Part shown: one piece after another, positions 43,491 through 50,857 of the stretch
Layout of the letters: the number at the start of each line of letters is the position of its first letter
How positions within the stretch are numbered: the stretch's first letter is position 1
The notes under the pieces: model-generated
Database searches by the model: none
Told to the model about the DNA's origin: nothing
What the model saw: the letters and a program-made list of their open reading frames with translations, nothing else
Program-made: the position numbers and the translations under genes
Assembly: GCF_015477805.1 (NCBI RefSeq)
Contig: NZ_JADLQL010000001.1
Span: 62,001 to 126,000, forward strand
Source: Nocardia flavorosea
Lineage (GTDB): Bacteria; Actinomycetota; Actinomycetes; Mycobacteriales; Mycobacteriaceae
Direction of reading: 5' to 3'
Length of the DNA: 64,000 nt

Positions 43491-44680
43491 CCGGCCCGCA
43501 GGTCCCGGACGTCCTCGCTCCCGCGCGGCTCGGCCCGCTCACCCTCCGGAACCGGATCATCAAATCCGCGACCTTCGAACACATGGCGCCAGGGGCGCTG
43601 GTCAGCGATGACCTCATCGATTTCCATCGTCGACTGGCCGCCGGTGGAGTCGGGCTCACCACGGTCGCCTACTGCGCGGTCGCCCCGGAGGGCCGCACCG
43701 AAGCCGACCAGCTCTGGATGCGGGACGAGGCCGTCCCCGGATTGCGGCGGCTCACCGATGCAGTCCATGAGCACGGTGGCGCCGTCTCCGCGCAGATCGG
43801 GCATGCCGGGCCGGTCGCGAACGGGAAATCGAACGGTCTGCCCGCACTGAGCGCATCCCGGCGGATCACCCCGATGGGACCGCGGATCACCCATGCCGCG
43901 ACCCTGGCCGATATCGCCCGCATCCGCGAAGCGCACGGCAACGCCACCCGGTACGCGATCGAATCGGGCTTCGACGCGGTCGAAATCCACTTCGGTCACA
44001 ACTATTTCGCGAGCTCGTTCCTGAGCCCGCTGCTGAACAAGCGCACCGATTCCTACGGTGGCTCGCTGCGCAACCGGGCGCGCCTGGTCCGCGAAACCGC
44101 CGCCGAGGTGCGCGCCGCGGCCGGCGACCGGATCGCGGTGATCGCGAAACTCAATATGGACGACGGGGTCCCCGGCGGATTCTGGCTCGACGAGGCGATC
44201 CAGGTCGCGCAGTGGCTCGAGGACGACGGCAGCCTGGACGCCATCGAACTGACCATCGGCAGCTCGCTGCTCAACCCGATGTATCTGTTCAAGGGCGACG
44301 CACCGCTGGCCGAGTTCGGCGCGGTGATGTCGCCGCTGATGCGGTTCGGGGTGAAGGTGGCCGGGAAATACTTCCTGCACAGCTACCCCTACGAGGACCT
44401 GTTCATGCTCGACGCCGCCCGACAGATCCGGGCAAGCGTGGATATGCCCCTGGTGCTGCTGGGCGGAATCACCGACAAGGCCGCGATGGATACGGCGATG
44501 GCCGAGGGGTTCGAATTCGTGGCCATGGCCCGGGCGCTACTGCGCGAGCCGGACCTGATCAACCGGATCAGCGCGGACCATGCAGCGAAATCGTTGTGCA
44601 TCCACTGCAACAAATGCATGCCCACGATCTTCTACGGCACGCACTGCCCACTGGCCACACCCCAGGTGGCGGCGAACTAG
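43487..44680 (+). CDS. Old Yellow Enzyme-type FMN oxidoreductase with C-terminal Cys motif
   Basis: A 397-residue TIM-barrel FMN enzyme. LRNRIIKSATFEHMAPGA is the N-terminal strand, QIGHAGPVA and EIHFGHNYFASSFLSPLLN mark the FMN and substrate sites, and MARALLREPDLI closes the barrel. The end has CIHCNKCMPTIFYGTHC, the Cys pattern that holds a 4Fe-4S cluster in 2,4-dienoyl-CoA reductase. The FAD/NAD domain that follows the cluster in that enzyme is missing. It may reduce an enone or dienoyl-CoA with a separate partner. It overlaps the BVMO stop by four bases. Confidence 0.87.
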   Translation: MTGPQVPDVLAPARLGPLTLRNRIIKSATFEHMAPGALVSDDLIDFHRRLAAGGVGLTTVAYCAVAPEGRTEADQLWMRDEAVPGLRRLTDAVHEHGGAVSAQIGHAGPVANGKSNGLPALSASRRITPMGPRITHAATLADIARIREAHGNATRYAIESGFDAVEIHFGHNYFASSFLSPLLNKRTDSYGGSLRNRARLVRETAAEVRAAAGDRIAVIAKLNMDDGVPGGFWLDEAIQVAQWLEDDGSLDAIELTIGSSLLNPMYLFKGDAPLAEFGAVMSPLMRFGVKVAGKYFLHSYPYEDLFMLDAARQIRASVDMPLVLLGGITDKAAMDTAMAEGFEFVAMARALLREPDLINRISADHAAKSLCIHCNKCMPTIFYGTHCPLATPQVAAN

Positions 44681-44686
44681 TCGGCC

Positions 44687-44719
44687 GGGCCGGCCGGGCC
44701 GGGCCGGGCGGGCCGGCCC
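44687..44719 (+). terminator. GC-rich hairpin after the OYE gene
   Basis: GGGCCGGCC (44687-44695) pairs perfectly with GGCCGGCCC (44711-44719) in a run of GGCCGGGCC units. Confidence 0.45.
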
Positions 44720-44723
44720 GGTG

Positions 44724-44773
44724 TTCCGGTCAACGGGAAGTGCCGGTCCTGGCGGTGGCGGAGCCGATACGGT
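44724..44773 (+). promoter_or_regulatory. Box promoter 11 (best box match)
   Basis: TTCCGGTCAACGGGAA at 44724-44739 matches the consensus at every position; -10 TACGGT at 44768-44773 (offset 30). A GTG lies six bases after the -10. Confidence 0.7.
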
Positions 44774-44779
44774 CGCACG

Positions 44780-44974
44780 GTGTCCAGACCGTGCGAGGAG
44801 CTACTTCGTCGCGTGGCCGGCACGCAACCTTGGAGGTGGTCGAGAAATATGGGGAGAACCGACATCACGCTCGAACTGCACCCCGATTCCCCATATGATC
44901 GTGCAGGCGGGCATGTCGCCGGGGCAGTCTTCTCGATGACAGGCGTCCGCAGCGCACGGGGGTTCGGCCGATGA
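44780..44974 (+). CDS. Possible leaderless 64-residue ORF
   Basis: A frame begins at GTG 44780, six bases after the -10 TACGGT, and its TGA overlaps the ATG of the next gene (ATGA). The peptide starts VSRPCEELLRRVAG and ends GVRSARGFGR; I recognise no family. It may be a genuine small protein, or a leader whose translation opens the ribosome site of the four-cysteine gene. Confidence 0.4.
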   Translation: MSRPCEELLRRVAGTQPWRWSRNMGRTDITLELHPDSPYDRAGGHVAGAVFSMTGVRSARGFGR

Positions 44975-45231
44975 CGATGCGCCCGCTCGCCTGTGAAAGA
45001 TGCGGTAACCGGGTACTGGTGGAAAAGTTCAGCCCGGTCCATACGGCAGTGCAATGGACCTCCGACGCCCGGGCATGCCCGGCGATCTCGGCCCACAACC
45101 ACGGTATCGGCGAACGGGAACGCGAATGCGAGGCGCTGCATCGCAGTATCGACCGTGCCGTACGCGAACACGAACTGTCCGAGTCGCGTCTCGAGCTGCC
45201 CCGCGGCGAGGCGATACCGCGACTGCACTGA
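44971..45231 (+). CDS. Small four-cysteine protein (copy 2)
   Basis: An 86-residue paralogue of the 12487 and 52542 proteins. It starts MTMRPLACERCGNRVLVEKFS and has Cys8, Cys11, Cys36 and Cys53, with HTAVQW at 24-29. The segment between the second and third Cys is one residue longer than in copy 1, and the next is one shorter, so the second-to-fourth spacing stays at 42. After Cys53 a helix rich in His, Arg and Glu (ALHRSIDRAVREHEL) matches the end of copy 1. Unlike the other two it is not beside a Rieske gene; it lies between the OYE and HsaD-like genes. Function unknown. Confidence 0.78.
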   Translation: MTMRPLACERCGNRVLVEKFSPVHTAVQWTSDARACPAISAHNHGIGERERECEALHRSIDRAVREHELSESRLELPRGEAIPRLH

Positions 45232-45294
45232 CCACTCGGCCGGTGGCGCGCCGGCTGCCCGCGCTGCGGCGCCTTCCACCGTCCGGACACGCTG

Positions 45295-45345
45295 TGCCGC
45301 TCACCGGGAGTATGGGCCGACAGGCCCCGGTACCGGTGGCAGGCT
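45295..45345 (+). promoter_or_regulatory. Box promoter 12 for the HsaD-like gene
   Basis: Box TGCCGCTCACCGGGAG at 45295-45310 and -10 CAGGCT at 45340-45345 (offset 31). ATG 45354 follows after eight bases, so the transcript may be leaderless. Confidence 0.55.
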
Positions 45346-45353
45346 CGGTACCT

Positions 45354-46220
45354 ATGAGTACCCCAGTCGATACCCGAACCACTCCCGAATTGCGGGAACT
45401 GCCGACCGAGCACGGTGTGCTGCGCTACCGCGAGGCCGGTGACGGCCCGCCCCTGCTCCTGCTGCACGGGTCCGGTCCCGGCGTCACCGGGTGGCGTAAC
45501 TTCGGCGGTAACTTCGCCACCTTCGCCGAGCACTATCGGACGCTGGTCCTCGAACTGCCCGGCTTCGGCGTCAGCGACGATTTCGGTGCGGTGCACCCGA
45601 TGATGTCCGCCCAGCAGGCGGTCAATGCCTTCCTCGACGGGCTCGGGCTCGACCGGGTTCGCATCATCGGTAATTCGATGGGTGGTTTCGTGGCCACCGA
45701 TTTCGCGCTCGCCGCACCCGACCGGGTCGAACGGCTGGTCACCATCGGCGGCATCGGTACGCCGGCGCTCAGCCCGCAGCCGGGGGAGGGGATCATCCGG
45801 CTCAGCGAATTCGTCGACAACCCCACCCGCGAGGCGCTCGTGGCGTGGCTGCGCTCGATGGTCTTCGACCAGGCCCTGGTCACCGAGGAGCTGATCGAGG
45901 AACGTTGGCAGCAGGCCACCGATCCGGCGACGCTCGAGAACTCGCGCCGGATGTACAGCAGTGCGGCGCTGGCCCGGATGGCGGCCGCGGCGCGCAGTGC
46001 CGACAGCACGCCGAACTGGGCGAAACTGGGTAGTCTCGCAGTGCCGACCCTGGTCACGTGGGGACGTGACGACAGGGTCAGCCCCGTCGATATGGCGTTG
46101 CTCCCGATGCGCACCCTCCGTAATGGAGAGGTGCACATCTTCCCCAACTGCGGCCACTGGGTGATGATCGAGCAGAAGGAAGCCTGGGAAGCTACCGTCC
46201 TGGCGTTCCTCCGCCGCTGA
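45354..46220 (+). CDS. hsaD: HsaD/BphD-like meta-cleavage product hydrolase
   Basis: A 288-residue alpha/beta hydrolase of the C-C bond hydrolase group. The oxyanion segment is HGSGPGVTGWRNF, the nucleophile Ser108 lies in GNSMGG, the acid in GRDDRVSP (about 239-240) and His268 in CGHWVM. GSGPG and the NSMGG elbow distinguish meta-cleavage hydrolases such as HsaD and BphD from plain esterases. It would hydrolyse the ring-opened product of the HsaC-like enzyme. It starts eight bases after a -10. The 3' end overlaps the minus-strand gene by 29 bp. Confidence 0.85.
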   Translation: MSTPVDTRTTPELRELPTEHGVLRYREAGDGPPLLLLHGSGPGVTGWRNFGGNFATFAEHYRTLVLELPGFGVSDDFGAVHPMMSAQQAVNAFLDGLGLDRVRIIGNSMGGFVATDFALAAPDRVERLVTIGGIGTPALSPQPGEGIIRLSEFVDNPTREALVAWLRSMVFDQALVTEELIEERWQQATDPATLENSRRMYSSAALARMAAAARSADSTPNWAKLGSLAVPTLVTWGRDDRVSPVDMALLPMRTLRNGEVHIFPNCGHWVMIEQKEAWEATVLAFLRR

Positions 46221-46920
46221 CGCGGACGCTTTCCTCGATTGTCGGATCGAGGTCCGGCGCCGGGTCGATCACCGGCGCCGGGATCGCGCAGAAGCTGTGG
46301 CAGATACGGTCTTTGACGATCTGGTGCGGACTCTCCGGGTCGAACCACTGGTCCACGAGTGCCCAGTGCACGGGGTGGTTCATATAGGGCCCGAGCAGGC
46401 CGTCGACATCGGCGAATTCCTGTTCCCAGACATGCGTCCATTGCGAGGTCCCCGCGGCACGGTCGACGCGGCTGAGCTGCCATGCCCGGATCGCCGGGAT
46501 ATGGCGCGGCATCTGTAGCGTCGCGTGCTCGAACCGGGCGATTTCGACCGGTGTGGCGGCATCGTCGACGCGCAACAGCAGCGTGCGGTAGACCGTGGAC
46601 GGTTCGGCGTTCTCGCGCCGGCCGGAGCGGCCGGCGCGGGTGTCGCCGCCGGGGTACTCGGCGGAATCGATATGGTCGACAGCCGGGCAGGTCATGGCCT
46701 CACCGATGGCGTCGCGGTGCGATAACCATTCGGATTTCGATGCGAACCGGAAATGGGCGAGCAGGTCGCCGCCGTTGCGCACGCCCGGCAGCGTCCGGGC
46801 GACCAGTGGACGCCGCACGCCCGCCGCTTCCGCCGCCGCACGCAGGCGTTTGACGGTCATCTCCGTGGTCATCGCATCACCGGGGTCGGCCAGGTGTAGC
46901 AGGCAGGTCACCTTATACAT
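46192..46920 (-). CDS. Ferredoxin-fold (Dabb-like) protein, two repeats
   Basis: A 242-residue protein. The second half (about residues 110-205) is a Dabb (stress-responsive alpha/beta barrel) pattern: FEHATLQMPRHIPAIRAWQL, then THVWEQEFADVDGLLGPYM and NHPVHWALVDQWFDPESP. The first half (LLAHFRFASKSEWLSHR) looks like a diverged copy. Such proteins are small dimeric enzymes or binding proteins, including cyclases and decarboxylases. It overlaps the stop of the gene before it by eight bases and converges on the HsaD-like gene. The substrate is unknown. Confidence 0.75.
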   Translation of the reverse strand: MYKVTCLLHLADPGDAMTTEMTVKRLRAAAEAAGVRRPLVARTLPGVRNGGDLLAHFRFASKSEWLSHRDAIGEAMTCPAVDHIDSAEYPGGDTRAGRSGRRENAEPSTVYRTLLLRVDDAATPVEIARFEHATLQMPRHIPAIRAWQLSRVDRAAGTSQWTHVWEQEFADVDGLLGPYMNHPVHWALVDQWFDPESPHQIVKDRICHSFCAIPAPVIDPAPDLDPTIEESVRVSGGGTPGR

Positions 46921-47260
46921 CGCACAGTCCTTCTACGTCCTCGGCGCGGCTCGCCATGGAACGGGTTCGTTCGACGATCATCGGCGCCATCGATTCCCAC
47001 CAGCGGGCCGGTGCGGGGTCGTGCCGGGCACCGACCGCGGCCGCCCACCAGGCTCTCGGGCCCGGTACCGTCCAGGTGACGGTGACCGTGTTGGTTTCAC
47101 CGTCGATCCAGGCCGGCGGGCTCACCAGAATCCGATCGAGCGTCAGCCCCCGTTCGCGCGCCTGCGGCGCATAACCGCTGAGATACGCGTCGACGAAGGC
47201 GCGTGCGCTACCGGGCGTGAGCACGATCCGATCGATGATGTAGATGGTGCGGTCGTCCAT
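46913..47260 (-). CDS. Small ferredoxin-fold protein (NIPSNAP/Dabb-like), leaderless
   Basis: A 115-residue protein starting TIYIIDRIVLTPGSARAFVDA, with the pattern of the dimeric alpha/beta barrel superfamily (NIPSNAP or EthD type): strand, helix of a residue-summing kind, then TVTVTWTVPGPRAWW. ATG 47260 lies six bases after TACGTT on the minus strand, so it is probably leaderless. It is cotranscribed with the following Dabb-like gene. It might be a small cofactor-free oxygenase or isomerase; the family does not decide. Confidence 0.7.
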   Translation of the reverse strand: MDDRTIYIIDRIVLTPGSARAFVDAYLSGYAPQARERGLTLDRILVSPPAWIDGETNTVTVTWTVPGPRAWWAAAVGARHDPAPARWWESMAPMIVERTRSMASRAEDVEGLCDV

Positions 47261-47266
47261 GTTCCG

Positions 47267-47318
47267 AACGTAAGCGCTACCGTCTGGGCCGGTGCCGGTA
47301 TCTCCCGGTGGCCGGGAG
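47267..47318 (-). promoter_or_regulatory. Box promoter 13 (minus strand, leaderless)
   Basis: A nearly perfect palindrome, CTCCCGGTGGCCGGGAG (47302-47318), contains the box. On the minus strand TACGTT (complement of 47267-47272) is offset by 31. Confidence 0.65.
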
Positions 47319-47352
47319 GTCTGCCCCGGGCTGCCTTGTAGGCTGCACGATC

Positions 47353-48021
47353 ATGGCCGCCGATCCCGATTCCTATCCCACTCTGCCCGCGACCAGTTGG
47401 GCCGTACTGGGCATGCTGTCGTTCGGTGAGGAACTGACCGGCAACGACCTGAAGAAATGGGCGGATTGGAGTATCGGCTTCTTCTATTGGAGCCCGTCGG
47501 TGAGTCAGGTCTACGGTGCCCTGGAAAAACTCGAGGATCTGGCGCTGGTGCGCTCCCGGGTGGTCGCCGACGAGGGGGTGCGTGGCCGGCGCCTGTACGG
47601 GATCACCGATATCGGGCTGCGCGCTCTGCGCAACTGGTCGCGTGATTCCGAGGTCGAGATGCCGGTGCTCAAACACGGTGTGATGCTTCGCCTCTACATG
47701 GGGCATCTGCACGATCCCGATCGGCTGAAAGAGATCGTCCGCAGGCATATCGCGAACCTGCGCGAGCGTGCCCAGCAGGCGCAGTCGCATGCCGATCACT
47801 CCGATCCCGAACCCGGCTGGGCTTTCACTCAGATGAGCCTGCGCTGGTCGCAGCGGTACTTCACGGCGGAAATCGAACTGGCCGAGCAGTTGCTCGACGA
47901 TATCGACGAGGCGGCCGCCCGGTATCGCGAAGCGGCGGTACGGGACGACAACGATCTGCCGATACCGCGGCAGCCCGGTAGATGGCGCACGGTCGGCGAG
48001 GATCTCCCCAGCGGATCGTGA
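47353..48021 (+). CDS. PadR-family transcriptional regulator
   Basis: A 222-residue PadR-like repressor. The winged helix (about residues 10-80) has GMLSFGEELTGNDLKKWAD and VSQVYGALEKLEDLALV, followed by RLYGITDIGLRAL. A C-terminal helical dimerisation domain follows (HIANLRERAQQAQ). ATG 47353 comes eight bases after TAGGCT, so it may be leaderless. It is divergent from the Dabb-like pair and convergent with IclR 2. PadR proteins usually sense aromatic acids or drugs; here it might control the shared intergenic region. Confidence 0.85.
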   Translation: MAADPDSYPTLPATSWAVLGMLSFGEELTGNDLKKWADWSIGFFYWSPSVSQVYGALEKLEDLALVRSRVVADEGVRGRRLYGITDIGLRALRNWSRDSEVEMPVLKHGVMLRLYMGHLHDPDRLKEIVRRHIANLRERAQQAQSHADHSDPEPGWAFTQMSLRWSQRYFTAEIELAEQLLDDIDEAAARYREAAVRDDNDLPIPRQPGRWRTVGEDLPSGS

Positions 48022-48042
48022 CCGGCCGTGCGCCGGCCGGTC
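48020..48042. terminator. Bidirectional terminator overlapping both stops
   Basis: GACCGGCC (48020-48027) pairs with GGCCGGTC (48035-48042). The PadR stop and IclR stop both fall within or beside the stem. Confidence 0.6.
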
Positions 48043-48820
48043 AGCCCTCGGCCAGGACGCTCGGCGCGGTGGGCAGCGAGCGCAAAATGTTGCGGCGCTG
48101 CAGAGTCGGTGTCACGCGCACTCCGGCACAGACGCTGCGCCAGATTGCGTGCGCGGTGAGCTGGACGGGGCTGATCATCCGGCTGTCGAAGGTCATCTTT
48201 GCCAGCGGCCCGCAGATGGACACTGCGGTGGTCGCCTCGCCGATCGGTCCGATCGGCGCGGCGATACAGCCGAAGCCCTGGATTGCGCTGTTGCGCTGGA
48301 CGGCGTAGCCGAGTTCGCGGATCCGGGCGGCCTCCGCCCCTGCGCCGCCGTCGAAGGCCAGCAGTGCCTTGCCGAGCGCTGTCTGCGACGCCGGTAGCCG
48401 CCGGCCCACCCGGGTGGGTACGTGCGCGGCGAGCCGGCCGCCGATCTTGTCGAGGTAGACGACATCGTCACCGTCGAGAACGGCCAGATGCACGACCATG
48501 CCGGTCGCGCGGTAGAGGTGGTGCAGATGTTCGCCGGAGGCGGCGTGGACCCGGTCCTGGTGCACCGCGAGCGAACCGAGTTCGACCAACCGGATACCGA
48601 GACTGTAATTGCGGCCTTCGCGCCGCAGCCAGCGCAACTGGACCAGCCGGTCGAGCATCCGGTGCGCCGAGGAACGGGGCAGGCCGGTGCGGAGTACGAC
48701 CTCCGCCAGGCCGAGGCTCTCGCGCCCGTCGAAGGCGTCCAGTACGAGCGAGATGCGGTCGAGGATGGCGCTGGGGGTCGCGGCCGTACCGGTGTGCATC
48801 TCCTGGGTGGTGATCGTCAT
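48041..48820 (-). CDS. IclR-family transcriptional regulator 2
   Basis: A 259-residue IclR protein similar to regulator 1. The HTH has LGLAEVVLRTGLPRSSAHRML and the effector domain has ASQTALGKALLA and QGFGCIAAPIGPIGE. The start is ATG 48820 behind GGGAG. It diverges from the KstD-like gene at 49034, and the intergenic region holds a box, a CRP-like site and an inverted repeat next to its own start. Presence of a second IclR in the same arrangement strengthens the case for this family as box-binding proteins. Confidence 0.88.
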   Translation of the reverse strand: MTITTQEMHTGTAATPSAILDRISLVLDAFDGRESLGLAEVVLRTGLPRSSAHRMLDRLVQLRWLRREGRNYSLGIRLVELGSLAVHQDRVHAASGEHLHHLYRATGMVVHLAVLDGDDVVYLDKIGGRLAAHVPTRVGRRLPASQTALGKALLAFDGGAGAEAARIRELGYAVQRNSAIQGFGCIAAPIGPIGEATTAVSICGPLAKMTFDSRMISPVQLTAHAIWRSVCAGVRVTPTLQRRNILRSLPTAPSVLAEG

Positions 48821-48861
48821 GCTTGGCTCCCTTGCCTACCTGCGCCATCGCTCTGACATGG

Positions 48862-48880
48862 CTATTTCTATTAGGAATAG
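48862..48880. promoter_or_regulatory. AT-rich inverted repeat ahead of IclR 2
   Basis: CTATTTC and GGAATAG are separated by five bases and match at six of seven pairs. It lies about 40-60 nt upstream of the IclR start and is unusually AT-rich; it may be its autoregulatory operator. Confidence 0.4.
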
Positions 48881-48899
48881 TGCCATAGACCCAGCGGTA

Positions 48900-48915
48900 T
48901 GTGAAGCAGCTCACG
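48900..48915. promoter_or_regulatory. CRP/GlxR-like site
   Basis: TGTGAAGCAGCTCACG fits TGTGA-N6-TCACA at nine of ten fixed bases. It lies between the IclR repeat and the box for the KstD-like gene. Confidence 0.45.
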
Positions 48916-48937
48916 AAGAGCGGAGGTCAGGCGCAGG

Positions 48938-48989
48938 TTCCCGCTCAATGGAAACGTCGACCGGAACACCGGCCCGCTCGGCCTACGTT
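48938..48989 (+). promoter_or_regulatory. Box promoter 14 for KstD copy 3
   Basis: Box TTCCCGCTCAATGGAA at 48938-48953 and -10 TACGTT at 48984-48989 (offset 32). Confidence 0.65.
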
Positions 48990-49033
48990 TACCTCCACTT
49001 GTCGCCCCGATCTGAATGTGGAGCCCGGACCAG

Positions 49034-50758
49034 ATGGTGAAGAAAATGCCCCCGCTCGTACCCGCCCACGACACGATCGTCGATCTGCTCGTCATCGGAT
49101 CGGGCACCGGAATGTCGGCCGCGCTCACCGCGCACGAACTGGGACTGTCGGTGGTCATCGCCGAAAAGACCGCCTATGTCGGCGGTTCGACCGCGCGGTC
49201 GGGCGGCGCGTTCTGGATTCCGGGAAGCTCGGTCCTGCCCGAACCGCACGATCACGGCGTGGCGGAAGCCGCGACCTATCTGCGTGCGGTCGTCGGAGAT
49301 TCGGCCCCGGCCGAACGCGGTACCGCCTTCCTCGACCACGGGGCCGAAACCGTCGCCATGCTGGAGCGGACGACGCCGATGCGGTTCTTCTGGGCCGAAG
49401 GCTATTCCGACTACCACCCCGAACAACCCGGCGGCCGGGCCGCGGGCCGGACCTGCGAATGCCGTCCGTTCAATGCCTCGGTGCTGGGTGAGCAGCGGCC
49501 CAGGCTGCGACCGGGCGTCATGGAGGCACCGATGCCGATGCCCGTGACAGGCGCGGACTACAAATGGATGAACCTGGTGGCGCGTAAGCCGCTGAAAGCG
49601 CTGCCGCGCATCATGCAGCGGGCGGCGCTGGGGATCGGTGGCATGCTCATCGGGCGCGAATACCTGGCGGGCGGGCAGGCGCTCGCGGCCGGCCTCTTCG
49701 CCGGTGTTCTGCGTGCGGGTGTGCCGGTGTGGACCGAGACGAGTCTGGTGCGGTTGCTGCACGAGGCGGGCCGGGTTTCGGGTGCCGTGCTGCGGCAGGG
49801 GGAACGTGAGGTCACCGTGCGGGCCCGTCGCGGTGTCGTGCTGGCGGCCGGCGGATTCGACCACGATCTCGACGCGCGGCGCAAATACCAGTTCCCGGCG
49901 CTGGATCCGAACACCAGCCTCGGCTCCGAAGGGAACACCGGGGATGCCATCGAAGCCGCGCAGGAACTCGGCGCCGGCACTGTCTCCATGGACCAGGCCT
50001 GGTGGTTCCCGGCCTTCGCGCCCCGGCCCGGTGGTGCGCCCGCCGTGATGCTCGCGGAACGTTCGCTGCCGGGATCGTTCGTCGTCGATCAGACCGGCCG
50101 GCGATTCATCAACGAAGCCACCGACTACATGACCTTCGGCCAGCGGGTGCTCGCCCGCGAACGGGACGGCGACCCGGTCACCGAGATGTGGCTGGTCTTC
50201 GACCAGCGCTACCGCAACAGCTACATCATGGCCGGGGGTATCTTCCCCCGCCAGCCGATACCCGAATCCTGGTACAAAGCGGGCATTGCGCACCGTGCCG
50301 ACGACCCGGCCGCACTGGCCCAGGCCGTCGGCCTGCCGGTGGAGACATTCACCGGCACGTTCGCTCAGTTCAACGAATACGCCGAAGCAGGTTCGGATCC
50401 CGATTTCCAGCGCGGCGAAAGCGCATACGACCGCTACTACGGCGATCCCACGGTGCGTCCGAACCCGAATCTGGCCCCGCTGCGCAAGGGGCCGTACTAC
50501 GCGGTGAAGATGGTCCTCAGCGACCTCGGCACCTGTGGCGGTGTCATCGCCGACGAGCACGCCCGGGTCCTGCGGGAGGACGGGAGTCTCATCGAAGGTC
50601 TGTACGCCATCGGCAATACGGCGGGTAACGCCTTCGGCTCCACCTACCCCGGCGCGGGCGCCACCATCGGCCAGGGGCTCGTCTACGGTTACATCGCCGC
50701 CCGGCACGCTGCCGCGAACGGGGCCGCCGAATCCGCGGCACCCGCCTCCGGCGAATAG
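49034..50758 (+). CDS. KstD-like FAD-dependent dehydrogenase (copy 3)
   Basis: A 574-residue flavoprotein with the motif pair DLLVIGSGTGMSAALTA and VVIAEKTAYVGGSTARSGGAFW, and the C-terminal LYAIGNTAGNAFGSTYPGAG. It is longer than copy 2 because of an expanded central domain (ADYKWMNLVARKPLKALPRI). This architecture is common in KstD paralogues with other substrates, such as 3-ketosteroid delta-4-(5-alpha)-dehydrogenase. The start could also be ATG 49016; 49034 has GGAG ten bases before it. It ends in a convergent terminator. Confidence 0.86.
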   Translation: MVKKMPPLVPAHDTIVDLLVIGSGTGMSAALTAHELGLSVVIAEKTAYVGGSTARSGGAFWIPGSSVLPEPHDHGVAEAATYLRAVVGDSAPAERGTAFLDHGAETVAMLERTTPMRFFWAEGYSDYHPEQPGGRAAGRTCECRPFNASVLGEQRPRLRPGVMEAPMPMPVTGADYKWMNLVARKPLKALPRIMQRAALGIGGMLIGREYLAGGQALAAGLFAGVLRAGVPVWTETSLVRLLHEAGRVSGAVLRQGEREVTVRARRGVVLAAGGFDHDLDARRKYQFPALDPNTSLGSEGNTGDAIEAAQELGAGTVSMDQAWWFPAFAPRPGGAPAVMLAERSLPGSFVVDQTGRRFINEATDYMTFGQRVLARERDGDPVTEMWLVFDQRYRNSYIMAGGIFPRQPIPESWYKAGIAHRADDPAALAQAVGLPVETFTGTFAQFNEYAEAGSDPDFQRGESAYDRYYGDPTVRPNPNLAPLRKGPYYAVKMVLSDLGTCGGVIADEHARVLREDGSLIEGLYAIGNTAGNAFGSTYPGAGATIGQGLVYGYIAARHAAANGAAESAAPASGE

Positions 50759-50802
50759 GCAACCGGTCGAACCCGCCCGGCTGCCGGACGCGGCCTCAGC
50801 AG

Positions 50803-50833
50803 GTGGCCCGGATGCATGCTGCCTCCGGGCCAC
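50803..50833. terminator. Bidirectional terminator, KstD copy 3 and SDR
   Basis: GTGGCCCGG (50803-50811) pairs perfectly with CCGGGCCAC (50825-50833). Confidence 0.55.
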
Positions 50834-50857
50834 TCGTGAACAGGCTGGACCAGCGCG

